A stretch of DNA of 44,460 nt from Clostridia bacterium (GTDB lineage: Bacteria; Bacillota; Clostridia; Oscillospirales; CAG-272). The position numbers and the translations under genes were made by a program. Shown in pieces: positions 1 to 6,320 of this stretch (positions are counted from its first letter, which is position 1; every line of letters starts with the position of its first letter). The stretch spans positions 1 through 44,460 of the forward strand of contig JAGBCV010000030.1 in the NCBI GenBank assembly GCA_017937845.1. Direction: 5' to 3'. Below the pieces are notes generated by a model. It did not search any database. It saw only the letters and a list, made by a program, of their open reading frames with translations, and was not told where the DNA came from.

Positions 1-57
1 GAACCCCTGACCTCTAGCGTGACAGGCTAGCGTTCTAACCAACTGAACTACCGGGCC
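1..57 (-). tRNA. tRNA-Asp (GTC), 3' end cut by window edge
   Basis: On the minus strand the 5' acceptor arm GGCCCGG starts at 57. It is followed by a D arm (AGTTCAGTTGGTTAGAACG) and an anticodon stem CTAGC/GCTAG around the loop CTGTCAC, giving anticodon GTC (genomic 21-23), which reads Asp codons. The T-loop and the 3' acceptor half lie outside the window, so the gene is partial here only because of the window edge. It sits 3 bases behind tRNA-Val and shares its promoter. Confidence 0.93.
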
Positions 58-60
58 AAA

Positions 61-136
61 TGGTGGGAACAATAGGGCTCGAACCTATGACCCTCTGCTT
101 GTAAGGCAGATGCTCTCCCAGCTGAGCTATGCTCCC
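61..136 (-). tRNA. tRNA-Val (TAC)
   Basis: Complete 76-nt cloverleaf on the minus strand. The acceptor GGGAGCA (5' end at 136) pairs with TGTTCCC, and CCA is encoded at 61-63. Anticodon loop CTTACAA gives TAC (genomic 101-103), decoding Val. The T arm has the usual GGTTCGAGCC. It is the first gene of a tRNA-Val to tRNA-Asp transcript. Confidence 0.95.
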
Positions 137-182
137 ATTTGCATTTCCGCTCGGGCTTTGTTCTCGCCCTTGCGTGATACCT

Positions 183-211
183 ATCATACCACAACTCTTT
201 TCATTTGTCAA
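183..211 (-). promoter_or_regulatory. sigma-A promoter of tRNA-Val/tRNA-Asp
   Basis: Minus strand: -35 TTGACA (206-211), 17-bp spacer, -10 TATGAT (183-188). Transcription would start near 176, about 40 nt before the tRNA-Val 5' end. Confidence 0.8.
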
Positions 212-261
212 TACCTTTTTGAAAGTTTTTTTTGAAATTTTTCAAAAAAGTTTTTTCGCTC

Positions 262-294
262 AAAATAAAGGGCAAAATCCGCAGATTTCGCCCT
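262..294 (-). terminator. Rho-independent terminator of the 302-853 lipoprotein gene
   Basis: On the minus strand AGGGCGAAATC, loop TGCG, GATTTTGCCCT forms an 11-bp stem with one G-T pair, followed by TTATTTTG. It begins 8 nt after the stop codon of the lipoprotein gene. Confidence 0.75.
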
Positions 295-301
295 CTTAAG
301 C

Positions 302-853
302 TTATTCTTCCACAACCACTTCCACAATATCTACGGATACGGGGAAACAGATCTCCATACCGTATTCGCTGACGATCTCAATGCCGTCGTATACGACCAT
401 GATGTTATCGCCATCGGTAAGTGTCGGCAAATCACCCAGCGCATCCTTTGCAAAGCAATAGCGGCGTTTTTCCGTATGGAATAAGACCATACCGTTGGAA
501 ACGCCTTTATAGATACCGTGCAAGGTGGTTTCCTTATAGTAATCGTCAATTTCGCTGTCCGTCAAGTGGCGAATATCAAGACCGCCCACCTGTCCCGGAT
601 AGGATTCCGCAACGGAGCCATCATATGCCACGCGGATATAATCGCCTCTTTGATACCCCTTTAAGGAAATATCGGAGTCAAACTGCACATAACAAAGACC
701 GACCTTGTCGCTTTCGACCAAAAACTGATTCTCATATACGGTAATGATACGCGCATCAAACGACGGTTTGCTCTCATCAAATCCCGAGCCTTTACAAGCC
801 ACCATGCTCACAAGAAGACAAAGACTTATCAAGATAGCCAACCATTTTTTCAT
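302..853 (-). CDS. small lipoprotein with two OB-like repeat domains
   Basis: 183-aa secreted lipoprotein of unknown function. A short basic start (MKKW), a hydrophobic core and the lipobox MVAC with Cys20 predict a type II signal peptide and anchoring on the outer face of the membrane. The mature part holds two repeats of about 65 residues: one from 'FDARIITVYENQFLVES' and one from 'LHGIYKGVSNGMVLFHT', each with a central 'GDYIRVAYDG' / 'GDNIMVVYDG'-like strand. This spacing resembles small beta-barrel or DUF3221-like lipoprotein domains (inference). The protein aligns over its length with the C-terminal two repeats of the neighbouring 427-aa lipoprotein, so the pair arose by tandem duplication with loss or gain of repeats. 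The start is set by AGAAAGGTGTG upstream of the ATG. It has its own promoter and terminator. Confidence 0.85.
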   Translation of the reverse strand: MKKWLAILISLCLLVSMVACKGSGFDESKPSFDARIITVYENQFLVESDKVGLCYVQFDSDISLKGYQRGDYIRVAYDGSVAESYPGQVGGLDIRHLTDSEIDDYYKETTLHGIYKGVSNGMVLFHTEKRRYCFAKDALGDLPTLTDGDNIMVVYDGIEIVSEYGMEICFPVSVDIVEVVVEE

Positions 854-884
854 AAAATCACACCTTTCTGTCTATTTCATATTT

Positions 885-913
885 AGTATATCATACCAAG
901 CGCATATTGTCAA
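885..913 (-). promoter_or_regulatory. sigma-A promoter of the 302-853 lipoprotein gene
   Basis: Minus strand: -35 TTGACA (908-913), 17-bp spacer, -10 TATACT (885-890). It lies in the 79-bp gap behind the upstream lipoprotein gene, which has no visible terminator, so the downstream copy can be made alone or by read-through. Confidence 0.8.
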
Positions 914-932
914 TTTTGAATTTTTCCAAAAT

Positions 933-2216
933 TTATTCTTCCACGACACGGACAGATTCAGGAAAGCGTATATGGATACCATTTATGTCATGCGTAATCA
1001 GACGATCATAAACGACCTCGATGATATCCCCCTGCGTCATCATCGGAAGAAAGTCCACCGCATTTGCGGCGAAATAATAATCCTTGTTTCCCGCATGAAA
1101 GCAGACCATGCCGTCGGAAATACCTTTATATGTTCCGCGCAAGGTCTTTTCTTGATGAAAGCCTGCGATCTCCTCGTCAGTCATATAACGAATACCGTAT
1201 CCCCTCGCCTGTGTCGGTCGTGATTCCGCAACATTGCCGTTAAAAGTCACATGGATATAATCTCCTGCCTGATATCCTTCCAAGGAAACCTCTGAGGAAA
1301 AACTAAGACGGCAAAGACCAACATATCCTCCTGCTACCAAAAATACCCTATCGTAAGTTTCAATGATACGCGCATTGAAATCATATGTTTTCGGGGTCAT
1401 CGATATTACAGATGCACGCTCCATGATGACGGGATGATGTTCCGCATATTCCCCGCGGAAAACACAATTTACTTTTACCTTTTCGCCTATCAAAAGCTCA
1501 TCGCCGTTATCCACCATGGCGATAAATTCTCGCTCATAACCCTCTGTTGTACCAAGCACGCGAACAAAATCCTCTGCGATCTCCAAAACGAGAGCTTCAA
1601 AGTGAATATCGGATGTAAATCTCTGTCGGAAACGAATCGCAAGCGGCTTTGGGATCGTCTTCAAGCCCTCGTTTTCCGTAAAAGCGTCGTATGTGATTTG
1701 CAAAATATCGCCGATGGCAATATCCAGCTCGTTCAAATCTTCCATATGGACCTGAAACTTTTCATCGGTTTCGATCGTTTTCACCGTGATATTTCTATTT
1801 TGTTTGTCGATATCCATAACTTTAGCGTCAAAGGACGATTCTGCGGTAAGTCCGCATTGCCAAATCTCAATGGACACCGTCCCTTTGATTCTTGCGGGAT
1901 AAATTTCCTCGATCGCGCCTGCGTAGACGATCTCTACGGTATCACCGACCGCGAAATCGCGGATATCCACGCCGTTGGGGATCGATACGTGAAACAGGTC
2001 TGAAGTACGGCGCATCGTTTCATCTTCCGTATATACCTCCAAATACGTATCCATGATCTTTTGGATTTCAGCCGTAAATCGATACGTACCTCCGGGAAGA
2101 ATCTCGGGGGCTACCGTGGTACTCGTTTCTGTTGTTTCCGTCGCTTCGTCGGTATCACAGGCTACAAAGCTCAATATCAAGCAAAAACTCAAAAACAAAG
2201 CCAGCCATTTTTTCAT
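933..2216 (-). CDS. lipoprotein with five tandem OB-like repeats
   Basis: 427-aa lipoprotein of unknown function. The signal peptide has lipobox SFVAC with Cys20, followed by a Thr-rich spacer of about 20 residues. Five repeats of about 65-75 residues follow, starting at 'YRFTAEIQKIMD', 'SFDAKVMDIDKQ', 'HFEALVLEIAED', 'YDFNARIIETYD' and 'LRGTYKGISDGM'; each carries a mid-repeat 'GD.(I/V)..(V/T)Y' strand. Repeats 4-5 match the whole mature part of the neighbouring 183-aa lipoprotein. I chose the ATG at 2216, not an in-frame ATG 36 nt upstream, because AGAAAGGTGTG precedes it at normal spacing and the signal peptide then starts MKKWL as in its paralogue. The leader around the ribosome binding site is nearly identical in both paralogues. 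A beta-barrel fold is inference from the strand pattern. Confidence 0.85.
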   Translation of the reverse strand: MKKWLALFLSFCLILSFVACDTDEATETTETSTTVAPEILPGGTYRFTAEIQKIMDTYLEVYTEDETMRRTSDLFHVSIPNGVDIRDFAVGDTVEIVYAGAIEEIYPARIKGTVSIEIWQCGLTAESSFDAKVMDIDKQNRNITVKTIETDEKFQVHMEDLNELDIAIGDILQITYDAFTENEGLKTIPKPLAIRFRQRFTSDIHFEALVLEIAEDFVRVLGTTEGYEREFIAMVDNGDELLIGEKVKVNCVFRGEYAEHHPVIMERASVISMTPKTYDFNARIIETYDRVFLVAGGYVGLCRLSFSSEVSLEGYQAGDYIHVTFNGNVAESRPTQARGYGIRYMTDEEIAGFHQEKTLRGTYKGISDGMVCFHAGNKDYYFAANAVDFLPMMTQGDIIEVVYDRLITHDINGIHIRFPESVRVVEE

Positions 2217-2410
2217 AAAAATCACACCTTTCTGTATGGTTTCTATTATCATAGTCGGTTTTTCAGAGAAAACGTTACGGTTTTGCCCCTAAAAAAATAA
2301 ATTTTTTCACATAAATCAGTAAACAAATATACTCTTTTTATACAGTATACCATACTGCCCCTACCTTGTCAACTTTTTTGAAAAATTTTTAACTTTTTTC
2401 AAAAATACTA

Positions 2411-2439
2411 TTGACAAATGCAAAACATCGTGCTATAAT
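2411..2439 (+). promoter_or_regulatory. consensus promoter of the tRNA-Met/tRNA-Glu operon
   Basis: TTGACA (2411-2416), 17-bp spacer, TATAAT (2434-2439): a perfect sigma-A promoter, with the start near 2446, about 36 nt before tRNA-Met. Confidence 0.9.
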
Positions 2440-2481
2440 AGTCGAGCAATCAACCGAACGGCAACGTTCAAGAGATGGCAT

Positions 2482-2558
2482 GGCGGAATAGCTCAGTTGG
2501 CTAGAGCGCTCGGTTCATACCCGAAAGGTCGTGGGTTCAAATCCAACTTCCGCTACCA
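2482..2558 (+). tRNA. tRNA-Met (CAT), elongator type
   Basis: 77-nt cloverleaf: acceptor GGCGGAA/TTCCGCT, anticodon loop TTCATAC with anticodon CAT, T arm GTGGG.TTCAAAT.CCAAC, and an encoded 3' ACCA. The sequence resembles the Bacillus elongator tRNA-Met rather than the initiator, which has a C-A mismatch at the acceptor end and GGG/CCC pairs in the anticodon stem. A lysidine-modified Ile tRNA (also CAT) cannot be fully excluded from sequence alone. Confidence 0.92.
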
Positions 2559-2582
2559 TGGCAACTACGGTTGCCATCGTTT

Positions 2583-2657
2583 GGCCCGGTGGTCAAGCGG
2601 CTAAGACACCGCCCTTTCACGGCGGTAACACGGGTTCGATTCCCGTCCGGGTCACCA
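2583..2657 (+). tRNA. tRNA-Glu (TTC)
   Basis: 75-nt cloverleaf: acceptor GGCCCGG/CCGGGTC, anticodon stem CCGCC/GGCGG with loop CTTTCAC (anticodon TTC), T arm ACGGG.TTCGATT.CCCGT, encoded CCA. It is 24 nt behind tRNA-Met in the same transcript. Its last 21 nt recur at 2801-2821. Confidence 0.95.
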
Positions 2658-2821
2658 AAACAAAGAAGACAGGTACGCAAGTATCTGTCTTTTTTGTTTT
2701 TATGAATCAGGAAATCAAGGGAATCGAAGAAAGCGGTAGTGAATGACAGCCTGAATGGCTGTCAGAGCCGCGACGACCAAAGCGCGTCGAGCGCTGCGAC
2801 CGATTCCCGTCCGGGTCACCA
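2637..2821. repeat. tRNA-Glu 3'-end direct repeat, possible attL/attR scar
   Basis: The last 21 nt of tRNA-Glu (2637-2657, T-loop to CCA) are repeated exactly at 2801-2821. Identity stops at the left boundary: the second copy is preceded by GCGAC, not by the T-stem sequence. Both copies are followed by AAAA and then a terminator hairpin. The roughly 140 nt between the copies hold a terminator (2666-2695), a perfect 8-bp hairpin (TGACAGCC/GGCTGTCA, about 2743-2763) and no gene. Repeats of a tRNA 3' end are the classic mark left by tyrosine-recombinase islands; here the element itself would be gone. A local duplication or assembly artefact is the alternative. Confidence 0.6.
2666..2695 (+). terminator. 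terminator of the tRNA-Met/tRNA-Glu transcript
   Basis: AAGACAGGTAC, loop GCAA, GTATCTGTCTT (11-bp stem with one G-T pair) followed by a T run. It starts 9 nt after the tRNA-Glu CCA. Confidence 0.85.
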
Positions 2822-2864
2822 AAAAGAAACGGCAATCTTTGAAAAAAGGTTGCCGTTTCTTTTT
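2821..2864 (+). terminator. second terminator behind the duplicated tRNA-Glu tail
   Basis: AAAAAGAAACGGCAA (2821-2835) pairs perfectly over 15 bp with 2850-2864, ending in a run of T. It follows the second copy of the tRNA-Glu 3' end just as the first terminator follows the first copy, which suggests it once ended the tRNA transcript. Confidence 0.8.
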
Positions 2865-2895
2865 GTTCTCTTCTCTTTTCTCTATTCTCTATTCT

Positions 2896-2911
2896 CTCTT
2901 CACTCTTCTCT
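2896..2911. repeat. CTCTTCACTCTTCTCT dispersed repeat, copy 1
   Basis: The pyrimidine-rich motif CTCTTCACTCTTCTCT lies inside a longer C/T-only run (about 2863-2911). It recurs with one change near 28837-28852 and exactly at 37425-37440. Downstream, 2931-2956 carries the purine-rich complement type (GAAAAGAGAAAA..GAAGAGAGAAAA), so an imperfect stem is possible. Confidence 0.6.
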
Positions 2912-2975
2912 AAGATCGCCGTTTCCGGTGAAAAGAGAAAAAAGAAGAGAGAAAAGTACTTTTTCACCAAACAAC

Positions 2976-3004
2976 TTTACATATACACCCTTTTATGATA
3001 CAAT
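2976..3004 (+). promoter_or_regulatory. promoter of the DUF4838 gene
   Basis: TTTACA (2976-2981), 17-bp spacer, TACAAT (2999-3004), with the start near 3011, 20 nt upstream of the ATG. Confidence 0.7.
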
Positions 3005-3030
3005 AAAAGAAAAAAATCGGAGGACTCGCC

Positions 3031-3990
3031 ATGAAGCATACCGCCTCTCTTTTGATCCACCCCGAAGAACTCGATTCCAAATGGATACAACGCTGTATCG
3101 ATCTGCAAATCCCCACGCTTGCTCTGCATCCCGTCGGCGGATATCGTGCGCCGCTTACGATGAAAGCGATGTTAGACCGCCTTGAAACCGAAGAATTTCG
3201 CGCGCTCATCGATAACGCCTGCGAGAACGGCTTGACGATCGAATATGAGATGCACGCGATGCGTTATTTTTTGCCGAAAACGGAATTTGAACATCATCCC
3301 GAATGGTTCCGTGTAGATGAAAACGGCGAGCGAAACGCTGATCTCAACTGTTGCGCGTCAAGCGAAGAAGCGCTTGATTTCATTGCCAAGCGTGCGGCAG
3401 AAGCGGCAAAAAAGCTCTATCGTTCCTCTCATCGTTATTTCTTTTGGGCAGACGACGCGCATGATGCATTTTGCCACTGCGAAAAATGCCGTGAGCTTTC
3501 TTCCTCTGACCAACAGCTCATCATCATGAACCGCATCTTAGAGGAGCTGCAAAAGGAAGACCCCGAAGCAACGCTCGCGTACCTTGCGTATTACGGCACG
3601 CTGACCCCACCCCAAAAAGTCAAACCTCACAAGGGAATTTTCCTCGAATATGCGCCCATCGACCGCGATTTTCATAAACCGCTTGCCGATGCCACGGGTG
3701 AAAAAAACGCCGAACAGAGCAAACATTTGAAAGCGCTTCTCGAAACCTTTGGCAAGGAAGATGCCAAGGTGCTCGATTATTGGCTGGATAATTCGCTTTT
3801 TTCCAACTGGACGAAGCCTCCGAAAGCATTTACACCCGATGAAGCCGTGATCTTTGCGGACTTTGATTATTATCGCTCCCTTGGTTTTTCGGATATCTCT
3901 ACCTTTGCGTGTTATCTTGGCGCAGATTATATCGAGCTCCACGGAAAGCCCGATATCACACCGTTTGCAAAGGCGTTCCATAAGACATAA
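3031..3990 (+). CDS. DUF4838-like protein, glycosidase-related fold (putative)
   Basis: 319-aa cytoplasmic protein with no signal peptide. The central stretch 'YFFWADDAHDAFCHCEKCRELSSSDQ' region (about residues 136-162) carries C148-x-C150-x2-C153 after two acidic residues. This matches the signature of DUF4838 proteins, which are thought to be related to alpha-glucuronidase-type TIM-barrel hydrolases; the cysteines probably hold a structural zinc (inference). Family members are often longer, secreted and multidomain, so this short cytoplasmic form is a minimal version. The start ATG has GGAGG 10 nt upstream. The gene is monocistronic, with a promoter at 2976-3004 and a perfect 17-bp terminator behind it, and is isolated on the plus strand. 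Substrate unknown. Confidence 0.7.
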   Translation: MKHTASLLIHPEELDSKWIQRCIDLQIPTLALHPVGGYRAPLTMKAMLDRLETEEFRALIDNACENGLTIEYEMHAMRYFLPKTEFEHHPEWFRVDENGERNADLNCCASSEEALDFIAKRAAEAAKKLYRSSHRYFFWADDAHDAFCHCEKCRELSSSDQQLIIMNRILEELQKEDPEATLAYLAYYGTLTPPQKVKPHKGIFLEYAPIDRDFHKPLADATGEKNAEQSKHLKALLETFGKEDAKVLDYWLDNSLFSNWTKPPKAFTPDEAVIFADFDYYRSLGFSDISTFACYLGADYIELHGKPDITPFAKAFHKT

Positions 3991-4000
3991 ACGCATAAAG

Positions 4001-4042
4001 ATACGAAATCCCCGACAGATGATTGTGTCGGGGATTTCGTAT
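4001..4042 (+). terminator. terminator of the DUF4838 gene
   Basis: Arms 4001-4017 and 4026-4042 (ATACGAAATCCCCGACA and its exact complement) form a 17-bp perfect stem with an 8-nt loop, 11 nt after the stop. The T-run is short, but the arms are AT-rich at the base, which is usual for bidirectional hairpins. Confidence 0.75.
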
Positions 4043-4046
4043 AAAA

Positions 4047-4095
4047 GGCTCGCCCTTCGGGAGCGCTCCCGACGAAAGTCGGGTGAGAGGGCGTA
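4047..4095. repeat. short palindromic intergenic repeat (CTCGCCCTTCGGGAG type)
   Basis: Contains CTCGCCCTTCGGGAG, GGGAGCGCTCCC and a terminal AGAGGGCG complementary to the opening CGCCCT. A degenerate half copy (ACTCGCCCTTTGGGAGAG) lies at 7581-7598 next to another repeat. No coding potential. Confidence 0.5.
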
Positions 4096-4125
4096 CACGT
4101 GATATTGAGAGAAGGATTTCTCTTA

Positions 4126-4548
4126 TTATTGAAGTCGATCGAATTTATCTCCGTCTTCAAATTGACCAAACCCGATATAACTGGAATTTTCTGCATCAAA
4201 AATGATGCCGTCTTCCACGATCGTAAAGGTATAACGGCCTCCGTCGTATGGTTCCAAAAGAAGCGTATCGCCGTCGATGATGTATTTTCCAAAGCCCATG
4301 TAACTGCTGATGGCGCTGAGAATAAAAGAGAACTGTCCATCTTCAAAAAGAGAGACGGTCGATTGATCGCTGGGGTCAAGCTCATTGAGACCGAAAACAT
4401 ATAACGCATATAATTGAGGACGGGGAGATGTAGTGGTTTCTTCCAACGTGGTATTTTCCGTCGTTTCATCATCGATATTCTGCTCACATCCGATAATGGA
4501 AACAGAAAGTATCAATGCCAAACATAGACACAAGATTTTTTTCATCAT
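4126..4548 (-). CDS. small lipoprotein of unknown function downstream of rnpB
   Basis: About 140 aa: MMKKILCLC start, lipobox SIIGC with Cys21, a Thr/Glu-rich linker ('TTENTTLEETTTSPRP'), then a small beta-rich domain with 'GFGKYIIDGDTLLLEPYDGGRYTFTIVEDGIIF'. The pattern resembles short secreted lipoproteins of Clostridia but I recognise no family. AGGAGGGAAATC precedes two adjacent ATGs (4548 and 4545); either could be used. The ribosome binding site lies only about 8 nt beyond the hairpin that ends RNase P RNA, leaving no room for a promoter, so expression probably depends on transcripts reading through that hairpin. No clear terminator follows. Confidence 0.8.
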   Translation of the reverse strand: MMKKILCLCLALILSVSIIGCEQNIDDETTENTTLEETTTSPRPQLYALYVFGLNELDPSDQSTVSLFEDGQFSFILSAISSYMGFGKYIIDGDTLLLEPYDGGRYTFTIVEDGIIFDAENSSYIGFGQFEDGDKFDRLQ

Positions 4549-4566
4549 GATTTCCCTCCTATTTGC

Positions 4567-4593
4567 AAAAGAACTGCTCATCGCAGTTCTTTT
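4567..4593 (-). terminator. weak terminator hairpin at the end of rnpB
   Basis: Arms 4567-4577 (AAAAGAACTGC) and 4583-4593 form an 11-bp stem with a 5-nt loop. In the minus direction only four U follow before GC, so it is a leaky terminator. In the plus direction the U-tract is longer. Confidence 0.65.
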
Positions 4594-4609
4594 TTGTTTT
4601 ATCTTAGGA

Positions 4610-4980
4610 CTGACCGCCCTGTAAGCCGGGTTCTGTCGAGAACAATCATCTATCTTTGCCGTTTGTTACCAAACGGCTCGTATGAGAAGACCCATACTGC
4701 CACCATGCATAGAGCTTTCGCTCGGTCGGGCAAACCGAATTTTGCAAGGTGTTGCTTCGGATAGGGTTTACATGGCACGCGCAGTTACCTGAACGTCGGT
4801 GAGCTCTTACCTCGCCTTTCCATCCTTACCATACTGAGGTGTATGGCGGTTTATTTCTGTTGCACTTTCCCGGGAGTCGCCTCCGGCGGATGTTATCCGT
4901 TATCCTGCCCTATGAAGCCCGGACTTTCCTCATGATAATACCTTTCGGCAACATATCACGCGATTGTTCGGCGCGGTCAG
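4610..4980 (-). ncRNA. rnpB: RNase P RNA
   Basis: Catalytic RNA of ribonuclease P, which trims tRNA 5' leaders. On the minus strand the P4 strand GAGGAAAGTCCGGGCTTC (about 4914-4931), AAAGTGCAACAGAAA, and the 3' conserved ACAGAACCCGGCTTAC (4621-4636) are present. The 5' CTGACCGC (from 4980) pairs with the 3' GCGGTCAG (to 4610) to close P1. Length of about 371 nt fits a bacterial RNase P RNA. The gene starts 11 nt behind the stop codon of the upstream membrane-protein gene; its promoter must overlap that gene's end or it is cotranscribed. Ends are approximate by a few nt. Confidence 0.95.
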
Positions 4981-4991
4981 TTTTTTGATAT

Positions 4992-5939
4992 TCAATTTTC
5001 CTTGGAGCTTTGCGGGATATGGACCACAGTCAGATCACTTACGGGCGCGCTCTTGATCTCATCCGAGAAATCATAACGGATAAGGTCGGAGGTTTCCGTA
5101 TAGACCTGAAGCGGATATGCAAAGGTTTCGCTGTATACGTCAACGTCATTTGCATAATACATATCCAAATAGAGATAATGGACCTCTTTGCCGTCGCTTT
5201 CATGCGTACCCTTATAAATATAACCGGGCATGGAAACATCGGGCGTGGGATAATTCTTTTCGGGGGCAAGCTGTTCACCCGAGCCGAAAAGCGTTACGTT
5301 TTCATAAGAAATACGCATATATTGATATACGGTCTTGGAATCGTGAATATAGCTGTATTCCGAATATACGTTACCGTAATCATCACGGAGAACGAACACG
5401 AACGGAAGTGCGCCAAGGTCATCGATGACGATAGGATCTTCCGCAAGAGAAGCAGAAAGTTTTTCTTCCAGTGCTGCTTCTGCAATACCGGGATTTTCCG
5501 CCATGATATCCGCTCTGCGTTTTGCCGTTTCTTTTTGAATCAAGGATTTTTCAAGCGCCTCAATGGAGCTGTTATTATAGCGCACCGTAAGCTGGAACGA
5601 TTTTGCCGACGGGATATAACGAATATCGGAAATGCCGAAATAACCGTCTTTTGCCATGCTTTCGATGGGTTCCTGCTCATAAACGAGAAATTTCTCGCCG
5701 TTTTCTTCATATGCGTTGTATACGGATTCTGTCCAAAGGATCTCAGAAAGTGTCTTCGGGGGCTTACCTGTGCAAAGTCGGAAGAAAAGAAGTCCGTAAA
5801 CCACAAGAACGAGTATATACATCAAAAGCTTCAAGCATTTTTTGAGTGTTCGGAAACTAAAAATCTTACCAAGCTTAGATTTCGCTTGATATCGTTCTTC
5901 TTTGGCAAGTTCACCGAAATCTTCCCATGTTTCCGCCAT
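4992..5939 (-). CDS. single-pass membrane protein of unknown function
   Basis: 315 aa. A charged cytoplasmic N-terminus of about 35 residues ('FGELAKEERYQAKSKLGKIF') precedes one hydrophobic helix (about residues 36-58, 'LLMYILVLVVYGLLFFRL'), then a large extracytoplasmic part rich in Tyr and acidic residues. 'RRADIMAENPGIAEAALEEKLSASL' is a predicted helix inside a mostly beta region. No cysteine pair or catalytic motif is visible and I recognise no family. GGAGGTGG sits just upstream of the ATG. A promoter is at 5980-6008. It is followed almost at once by rnpB, so the two may share a transcript. Confidence 0.75.
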   Translation of the reverse strand: MAETWEDFGELAKEERYQAKSKLGKIFSFRTLKKCLKLLMYILVLVVYGLLFFRLCTGKPPKTLSEILWTESVYNAYEENGEKFLVYEQEPIESMAKDGYFGISDIRYIPSAKSFQLTVRYNNSSIEALEKSLIQKETAKRRADIMAENPGIAEAALEEKLSASLAEDPIVIDDLGALPFVFVLRDDYGNVYSEYSYIHDSKTVYQYMRISYENVTLFGSGEQLAPEKNYPTPDVSMPGYIYKGTHESDGKEVHYLYLDMYYANDVDVYSETFAYPLQVYTETSDLIRYDFSDEIKSAPVSDLTVVHIPQSSKEN

Positions 5940-5979
5940 ATAACCACCTCCAAATCAAGAATTTGAAATGTTACCTTAT

Positions 5980-6008
5980 ATTATATCCCATCTTTGGACG
6001 CAAGTCAA
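5980..6008 (-). promoter_or_regulatory. promoter of the 4992-5939 membrane protein gene
   Basis: Minus strand: -35 TTGACT (6003-6008), 17-bp spacer, -10 TATAAT (5980-5985). Confidence 0.82.
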
Positions 6009-6046
6009 GAGGTGAAATCTTATCATTTTCAAATTTTCTGTGAACA

Positions 6047-6111
6047 CATCCTTTTTCTTGCCACCAAGAAAAAGGATGCAAAAAGAAGTGCAAGGAGGCA
6101 TCGCCTCCTTG
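6047..6111. repeat. double-hairpin intergenic element, copy 1
   Basis: Hairpin 1: CATCCTTTTTCTTG (6047-6060), loop CCAC, exact complement 6065-6078. A linker CAAAAAGAAGTG follows, then hairpin 2: CAAGGAGGC / GCCTCCTTG (6091-6099, 6103-6111). The same order of parts with different arm sequences occurs at 44178-44236. It lies between convergent-free minus-strand genes and could act as a 3' end for the 63-aa gene. Confidence 0.7.
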
Positions 6112-6128
6112 ACCTCGTATGGTTTGAG

Positions 6129-6320
6129 TTATAAAAACAACGTACACCCAATGCTTTTGAAATGCTCGATCTTGCGTTCGATCTCCGCTTCCGTGGTCTT
6201 CATCTTTTCGGCAAGACAGGCTTTGCAGAGATATTCTTCCGCATCGCGGTAGATCAAACGGCGATAGATGGCAACTTCATCTGAGGTGAGCCGCTTTTCA
6301 CATTGCATACAAAAGAGCAT
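6129..6320 (-). CDS. 63-aa CxxC/CxxC zinc-binding protein
   Basis: Tiny protein with C4-x2-C7 and C32-x2-C35, the spacing of a four-Cys zinc ribbon or knuckle, followed by an amphipathic helix ('AEKMKTTEAEIERKIEHFKSIG') and a last Cys59. Its ATG overlaps the stop codon of the alpha-galactosidase gene (TAATG), so translation is probably coupled. Similar small zinc proteins of unknown role are found in Clostridia. The function is not known; the overlap suggests cotranscription rather than a shared enzymatic role. The true 3' end is followed by the double-hairpin repeat. Confidence 0.75.
   Translation of the reverse strand: MLFCMQCEKRLTSDEVAIYRRLIYRDAEEYLCKACLAEKMKTTEAEIERKIEHFKSIGCTLFL

Noticed and set aside
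2531..2746. Short open frame running through tRNA-Met and tRNA-Glu
   Set aside because: It overlaps two structural RNA genes and has no ribosome binding site.
2864..2975. C/T-rich and G/A-rich runs considered as a coding or promoter-rich stretch
   Set aside because: Simple-sequence composition, stop codons in all useful frames and no Shine-Dalgarno site. Only the promoter at 2976-3004 was kept.
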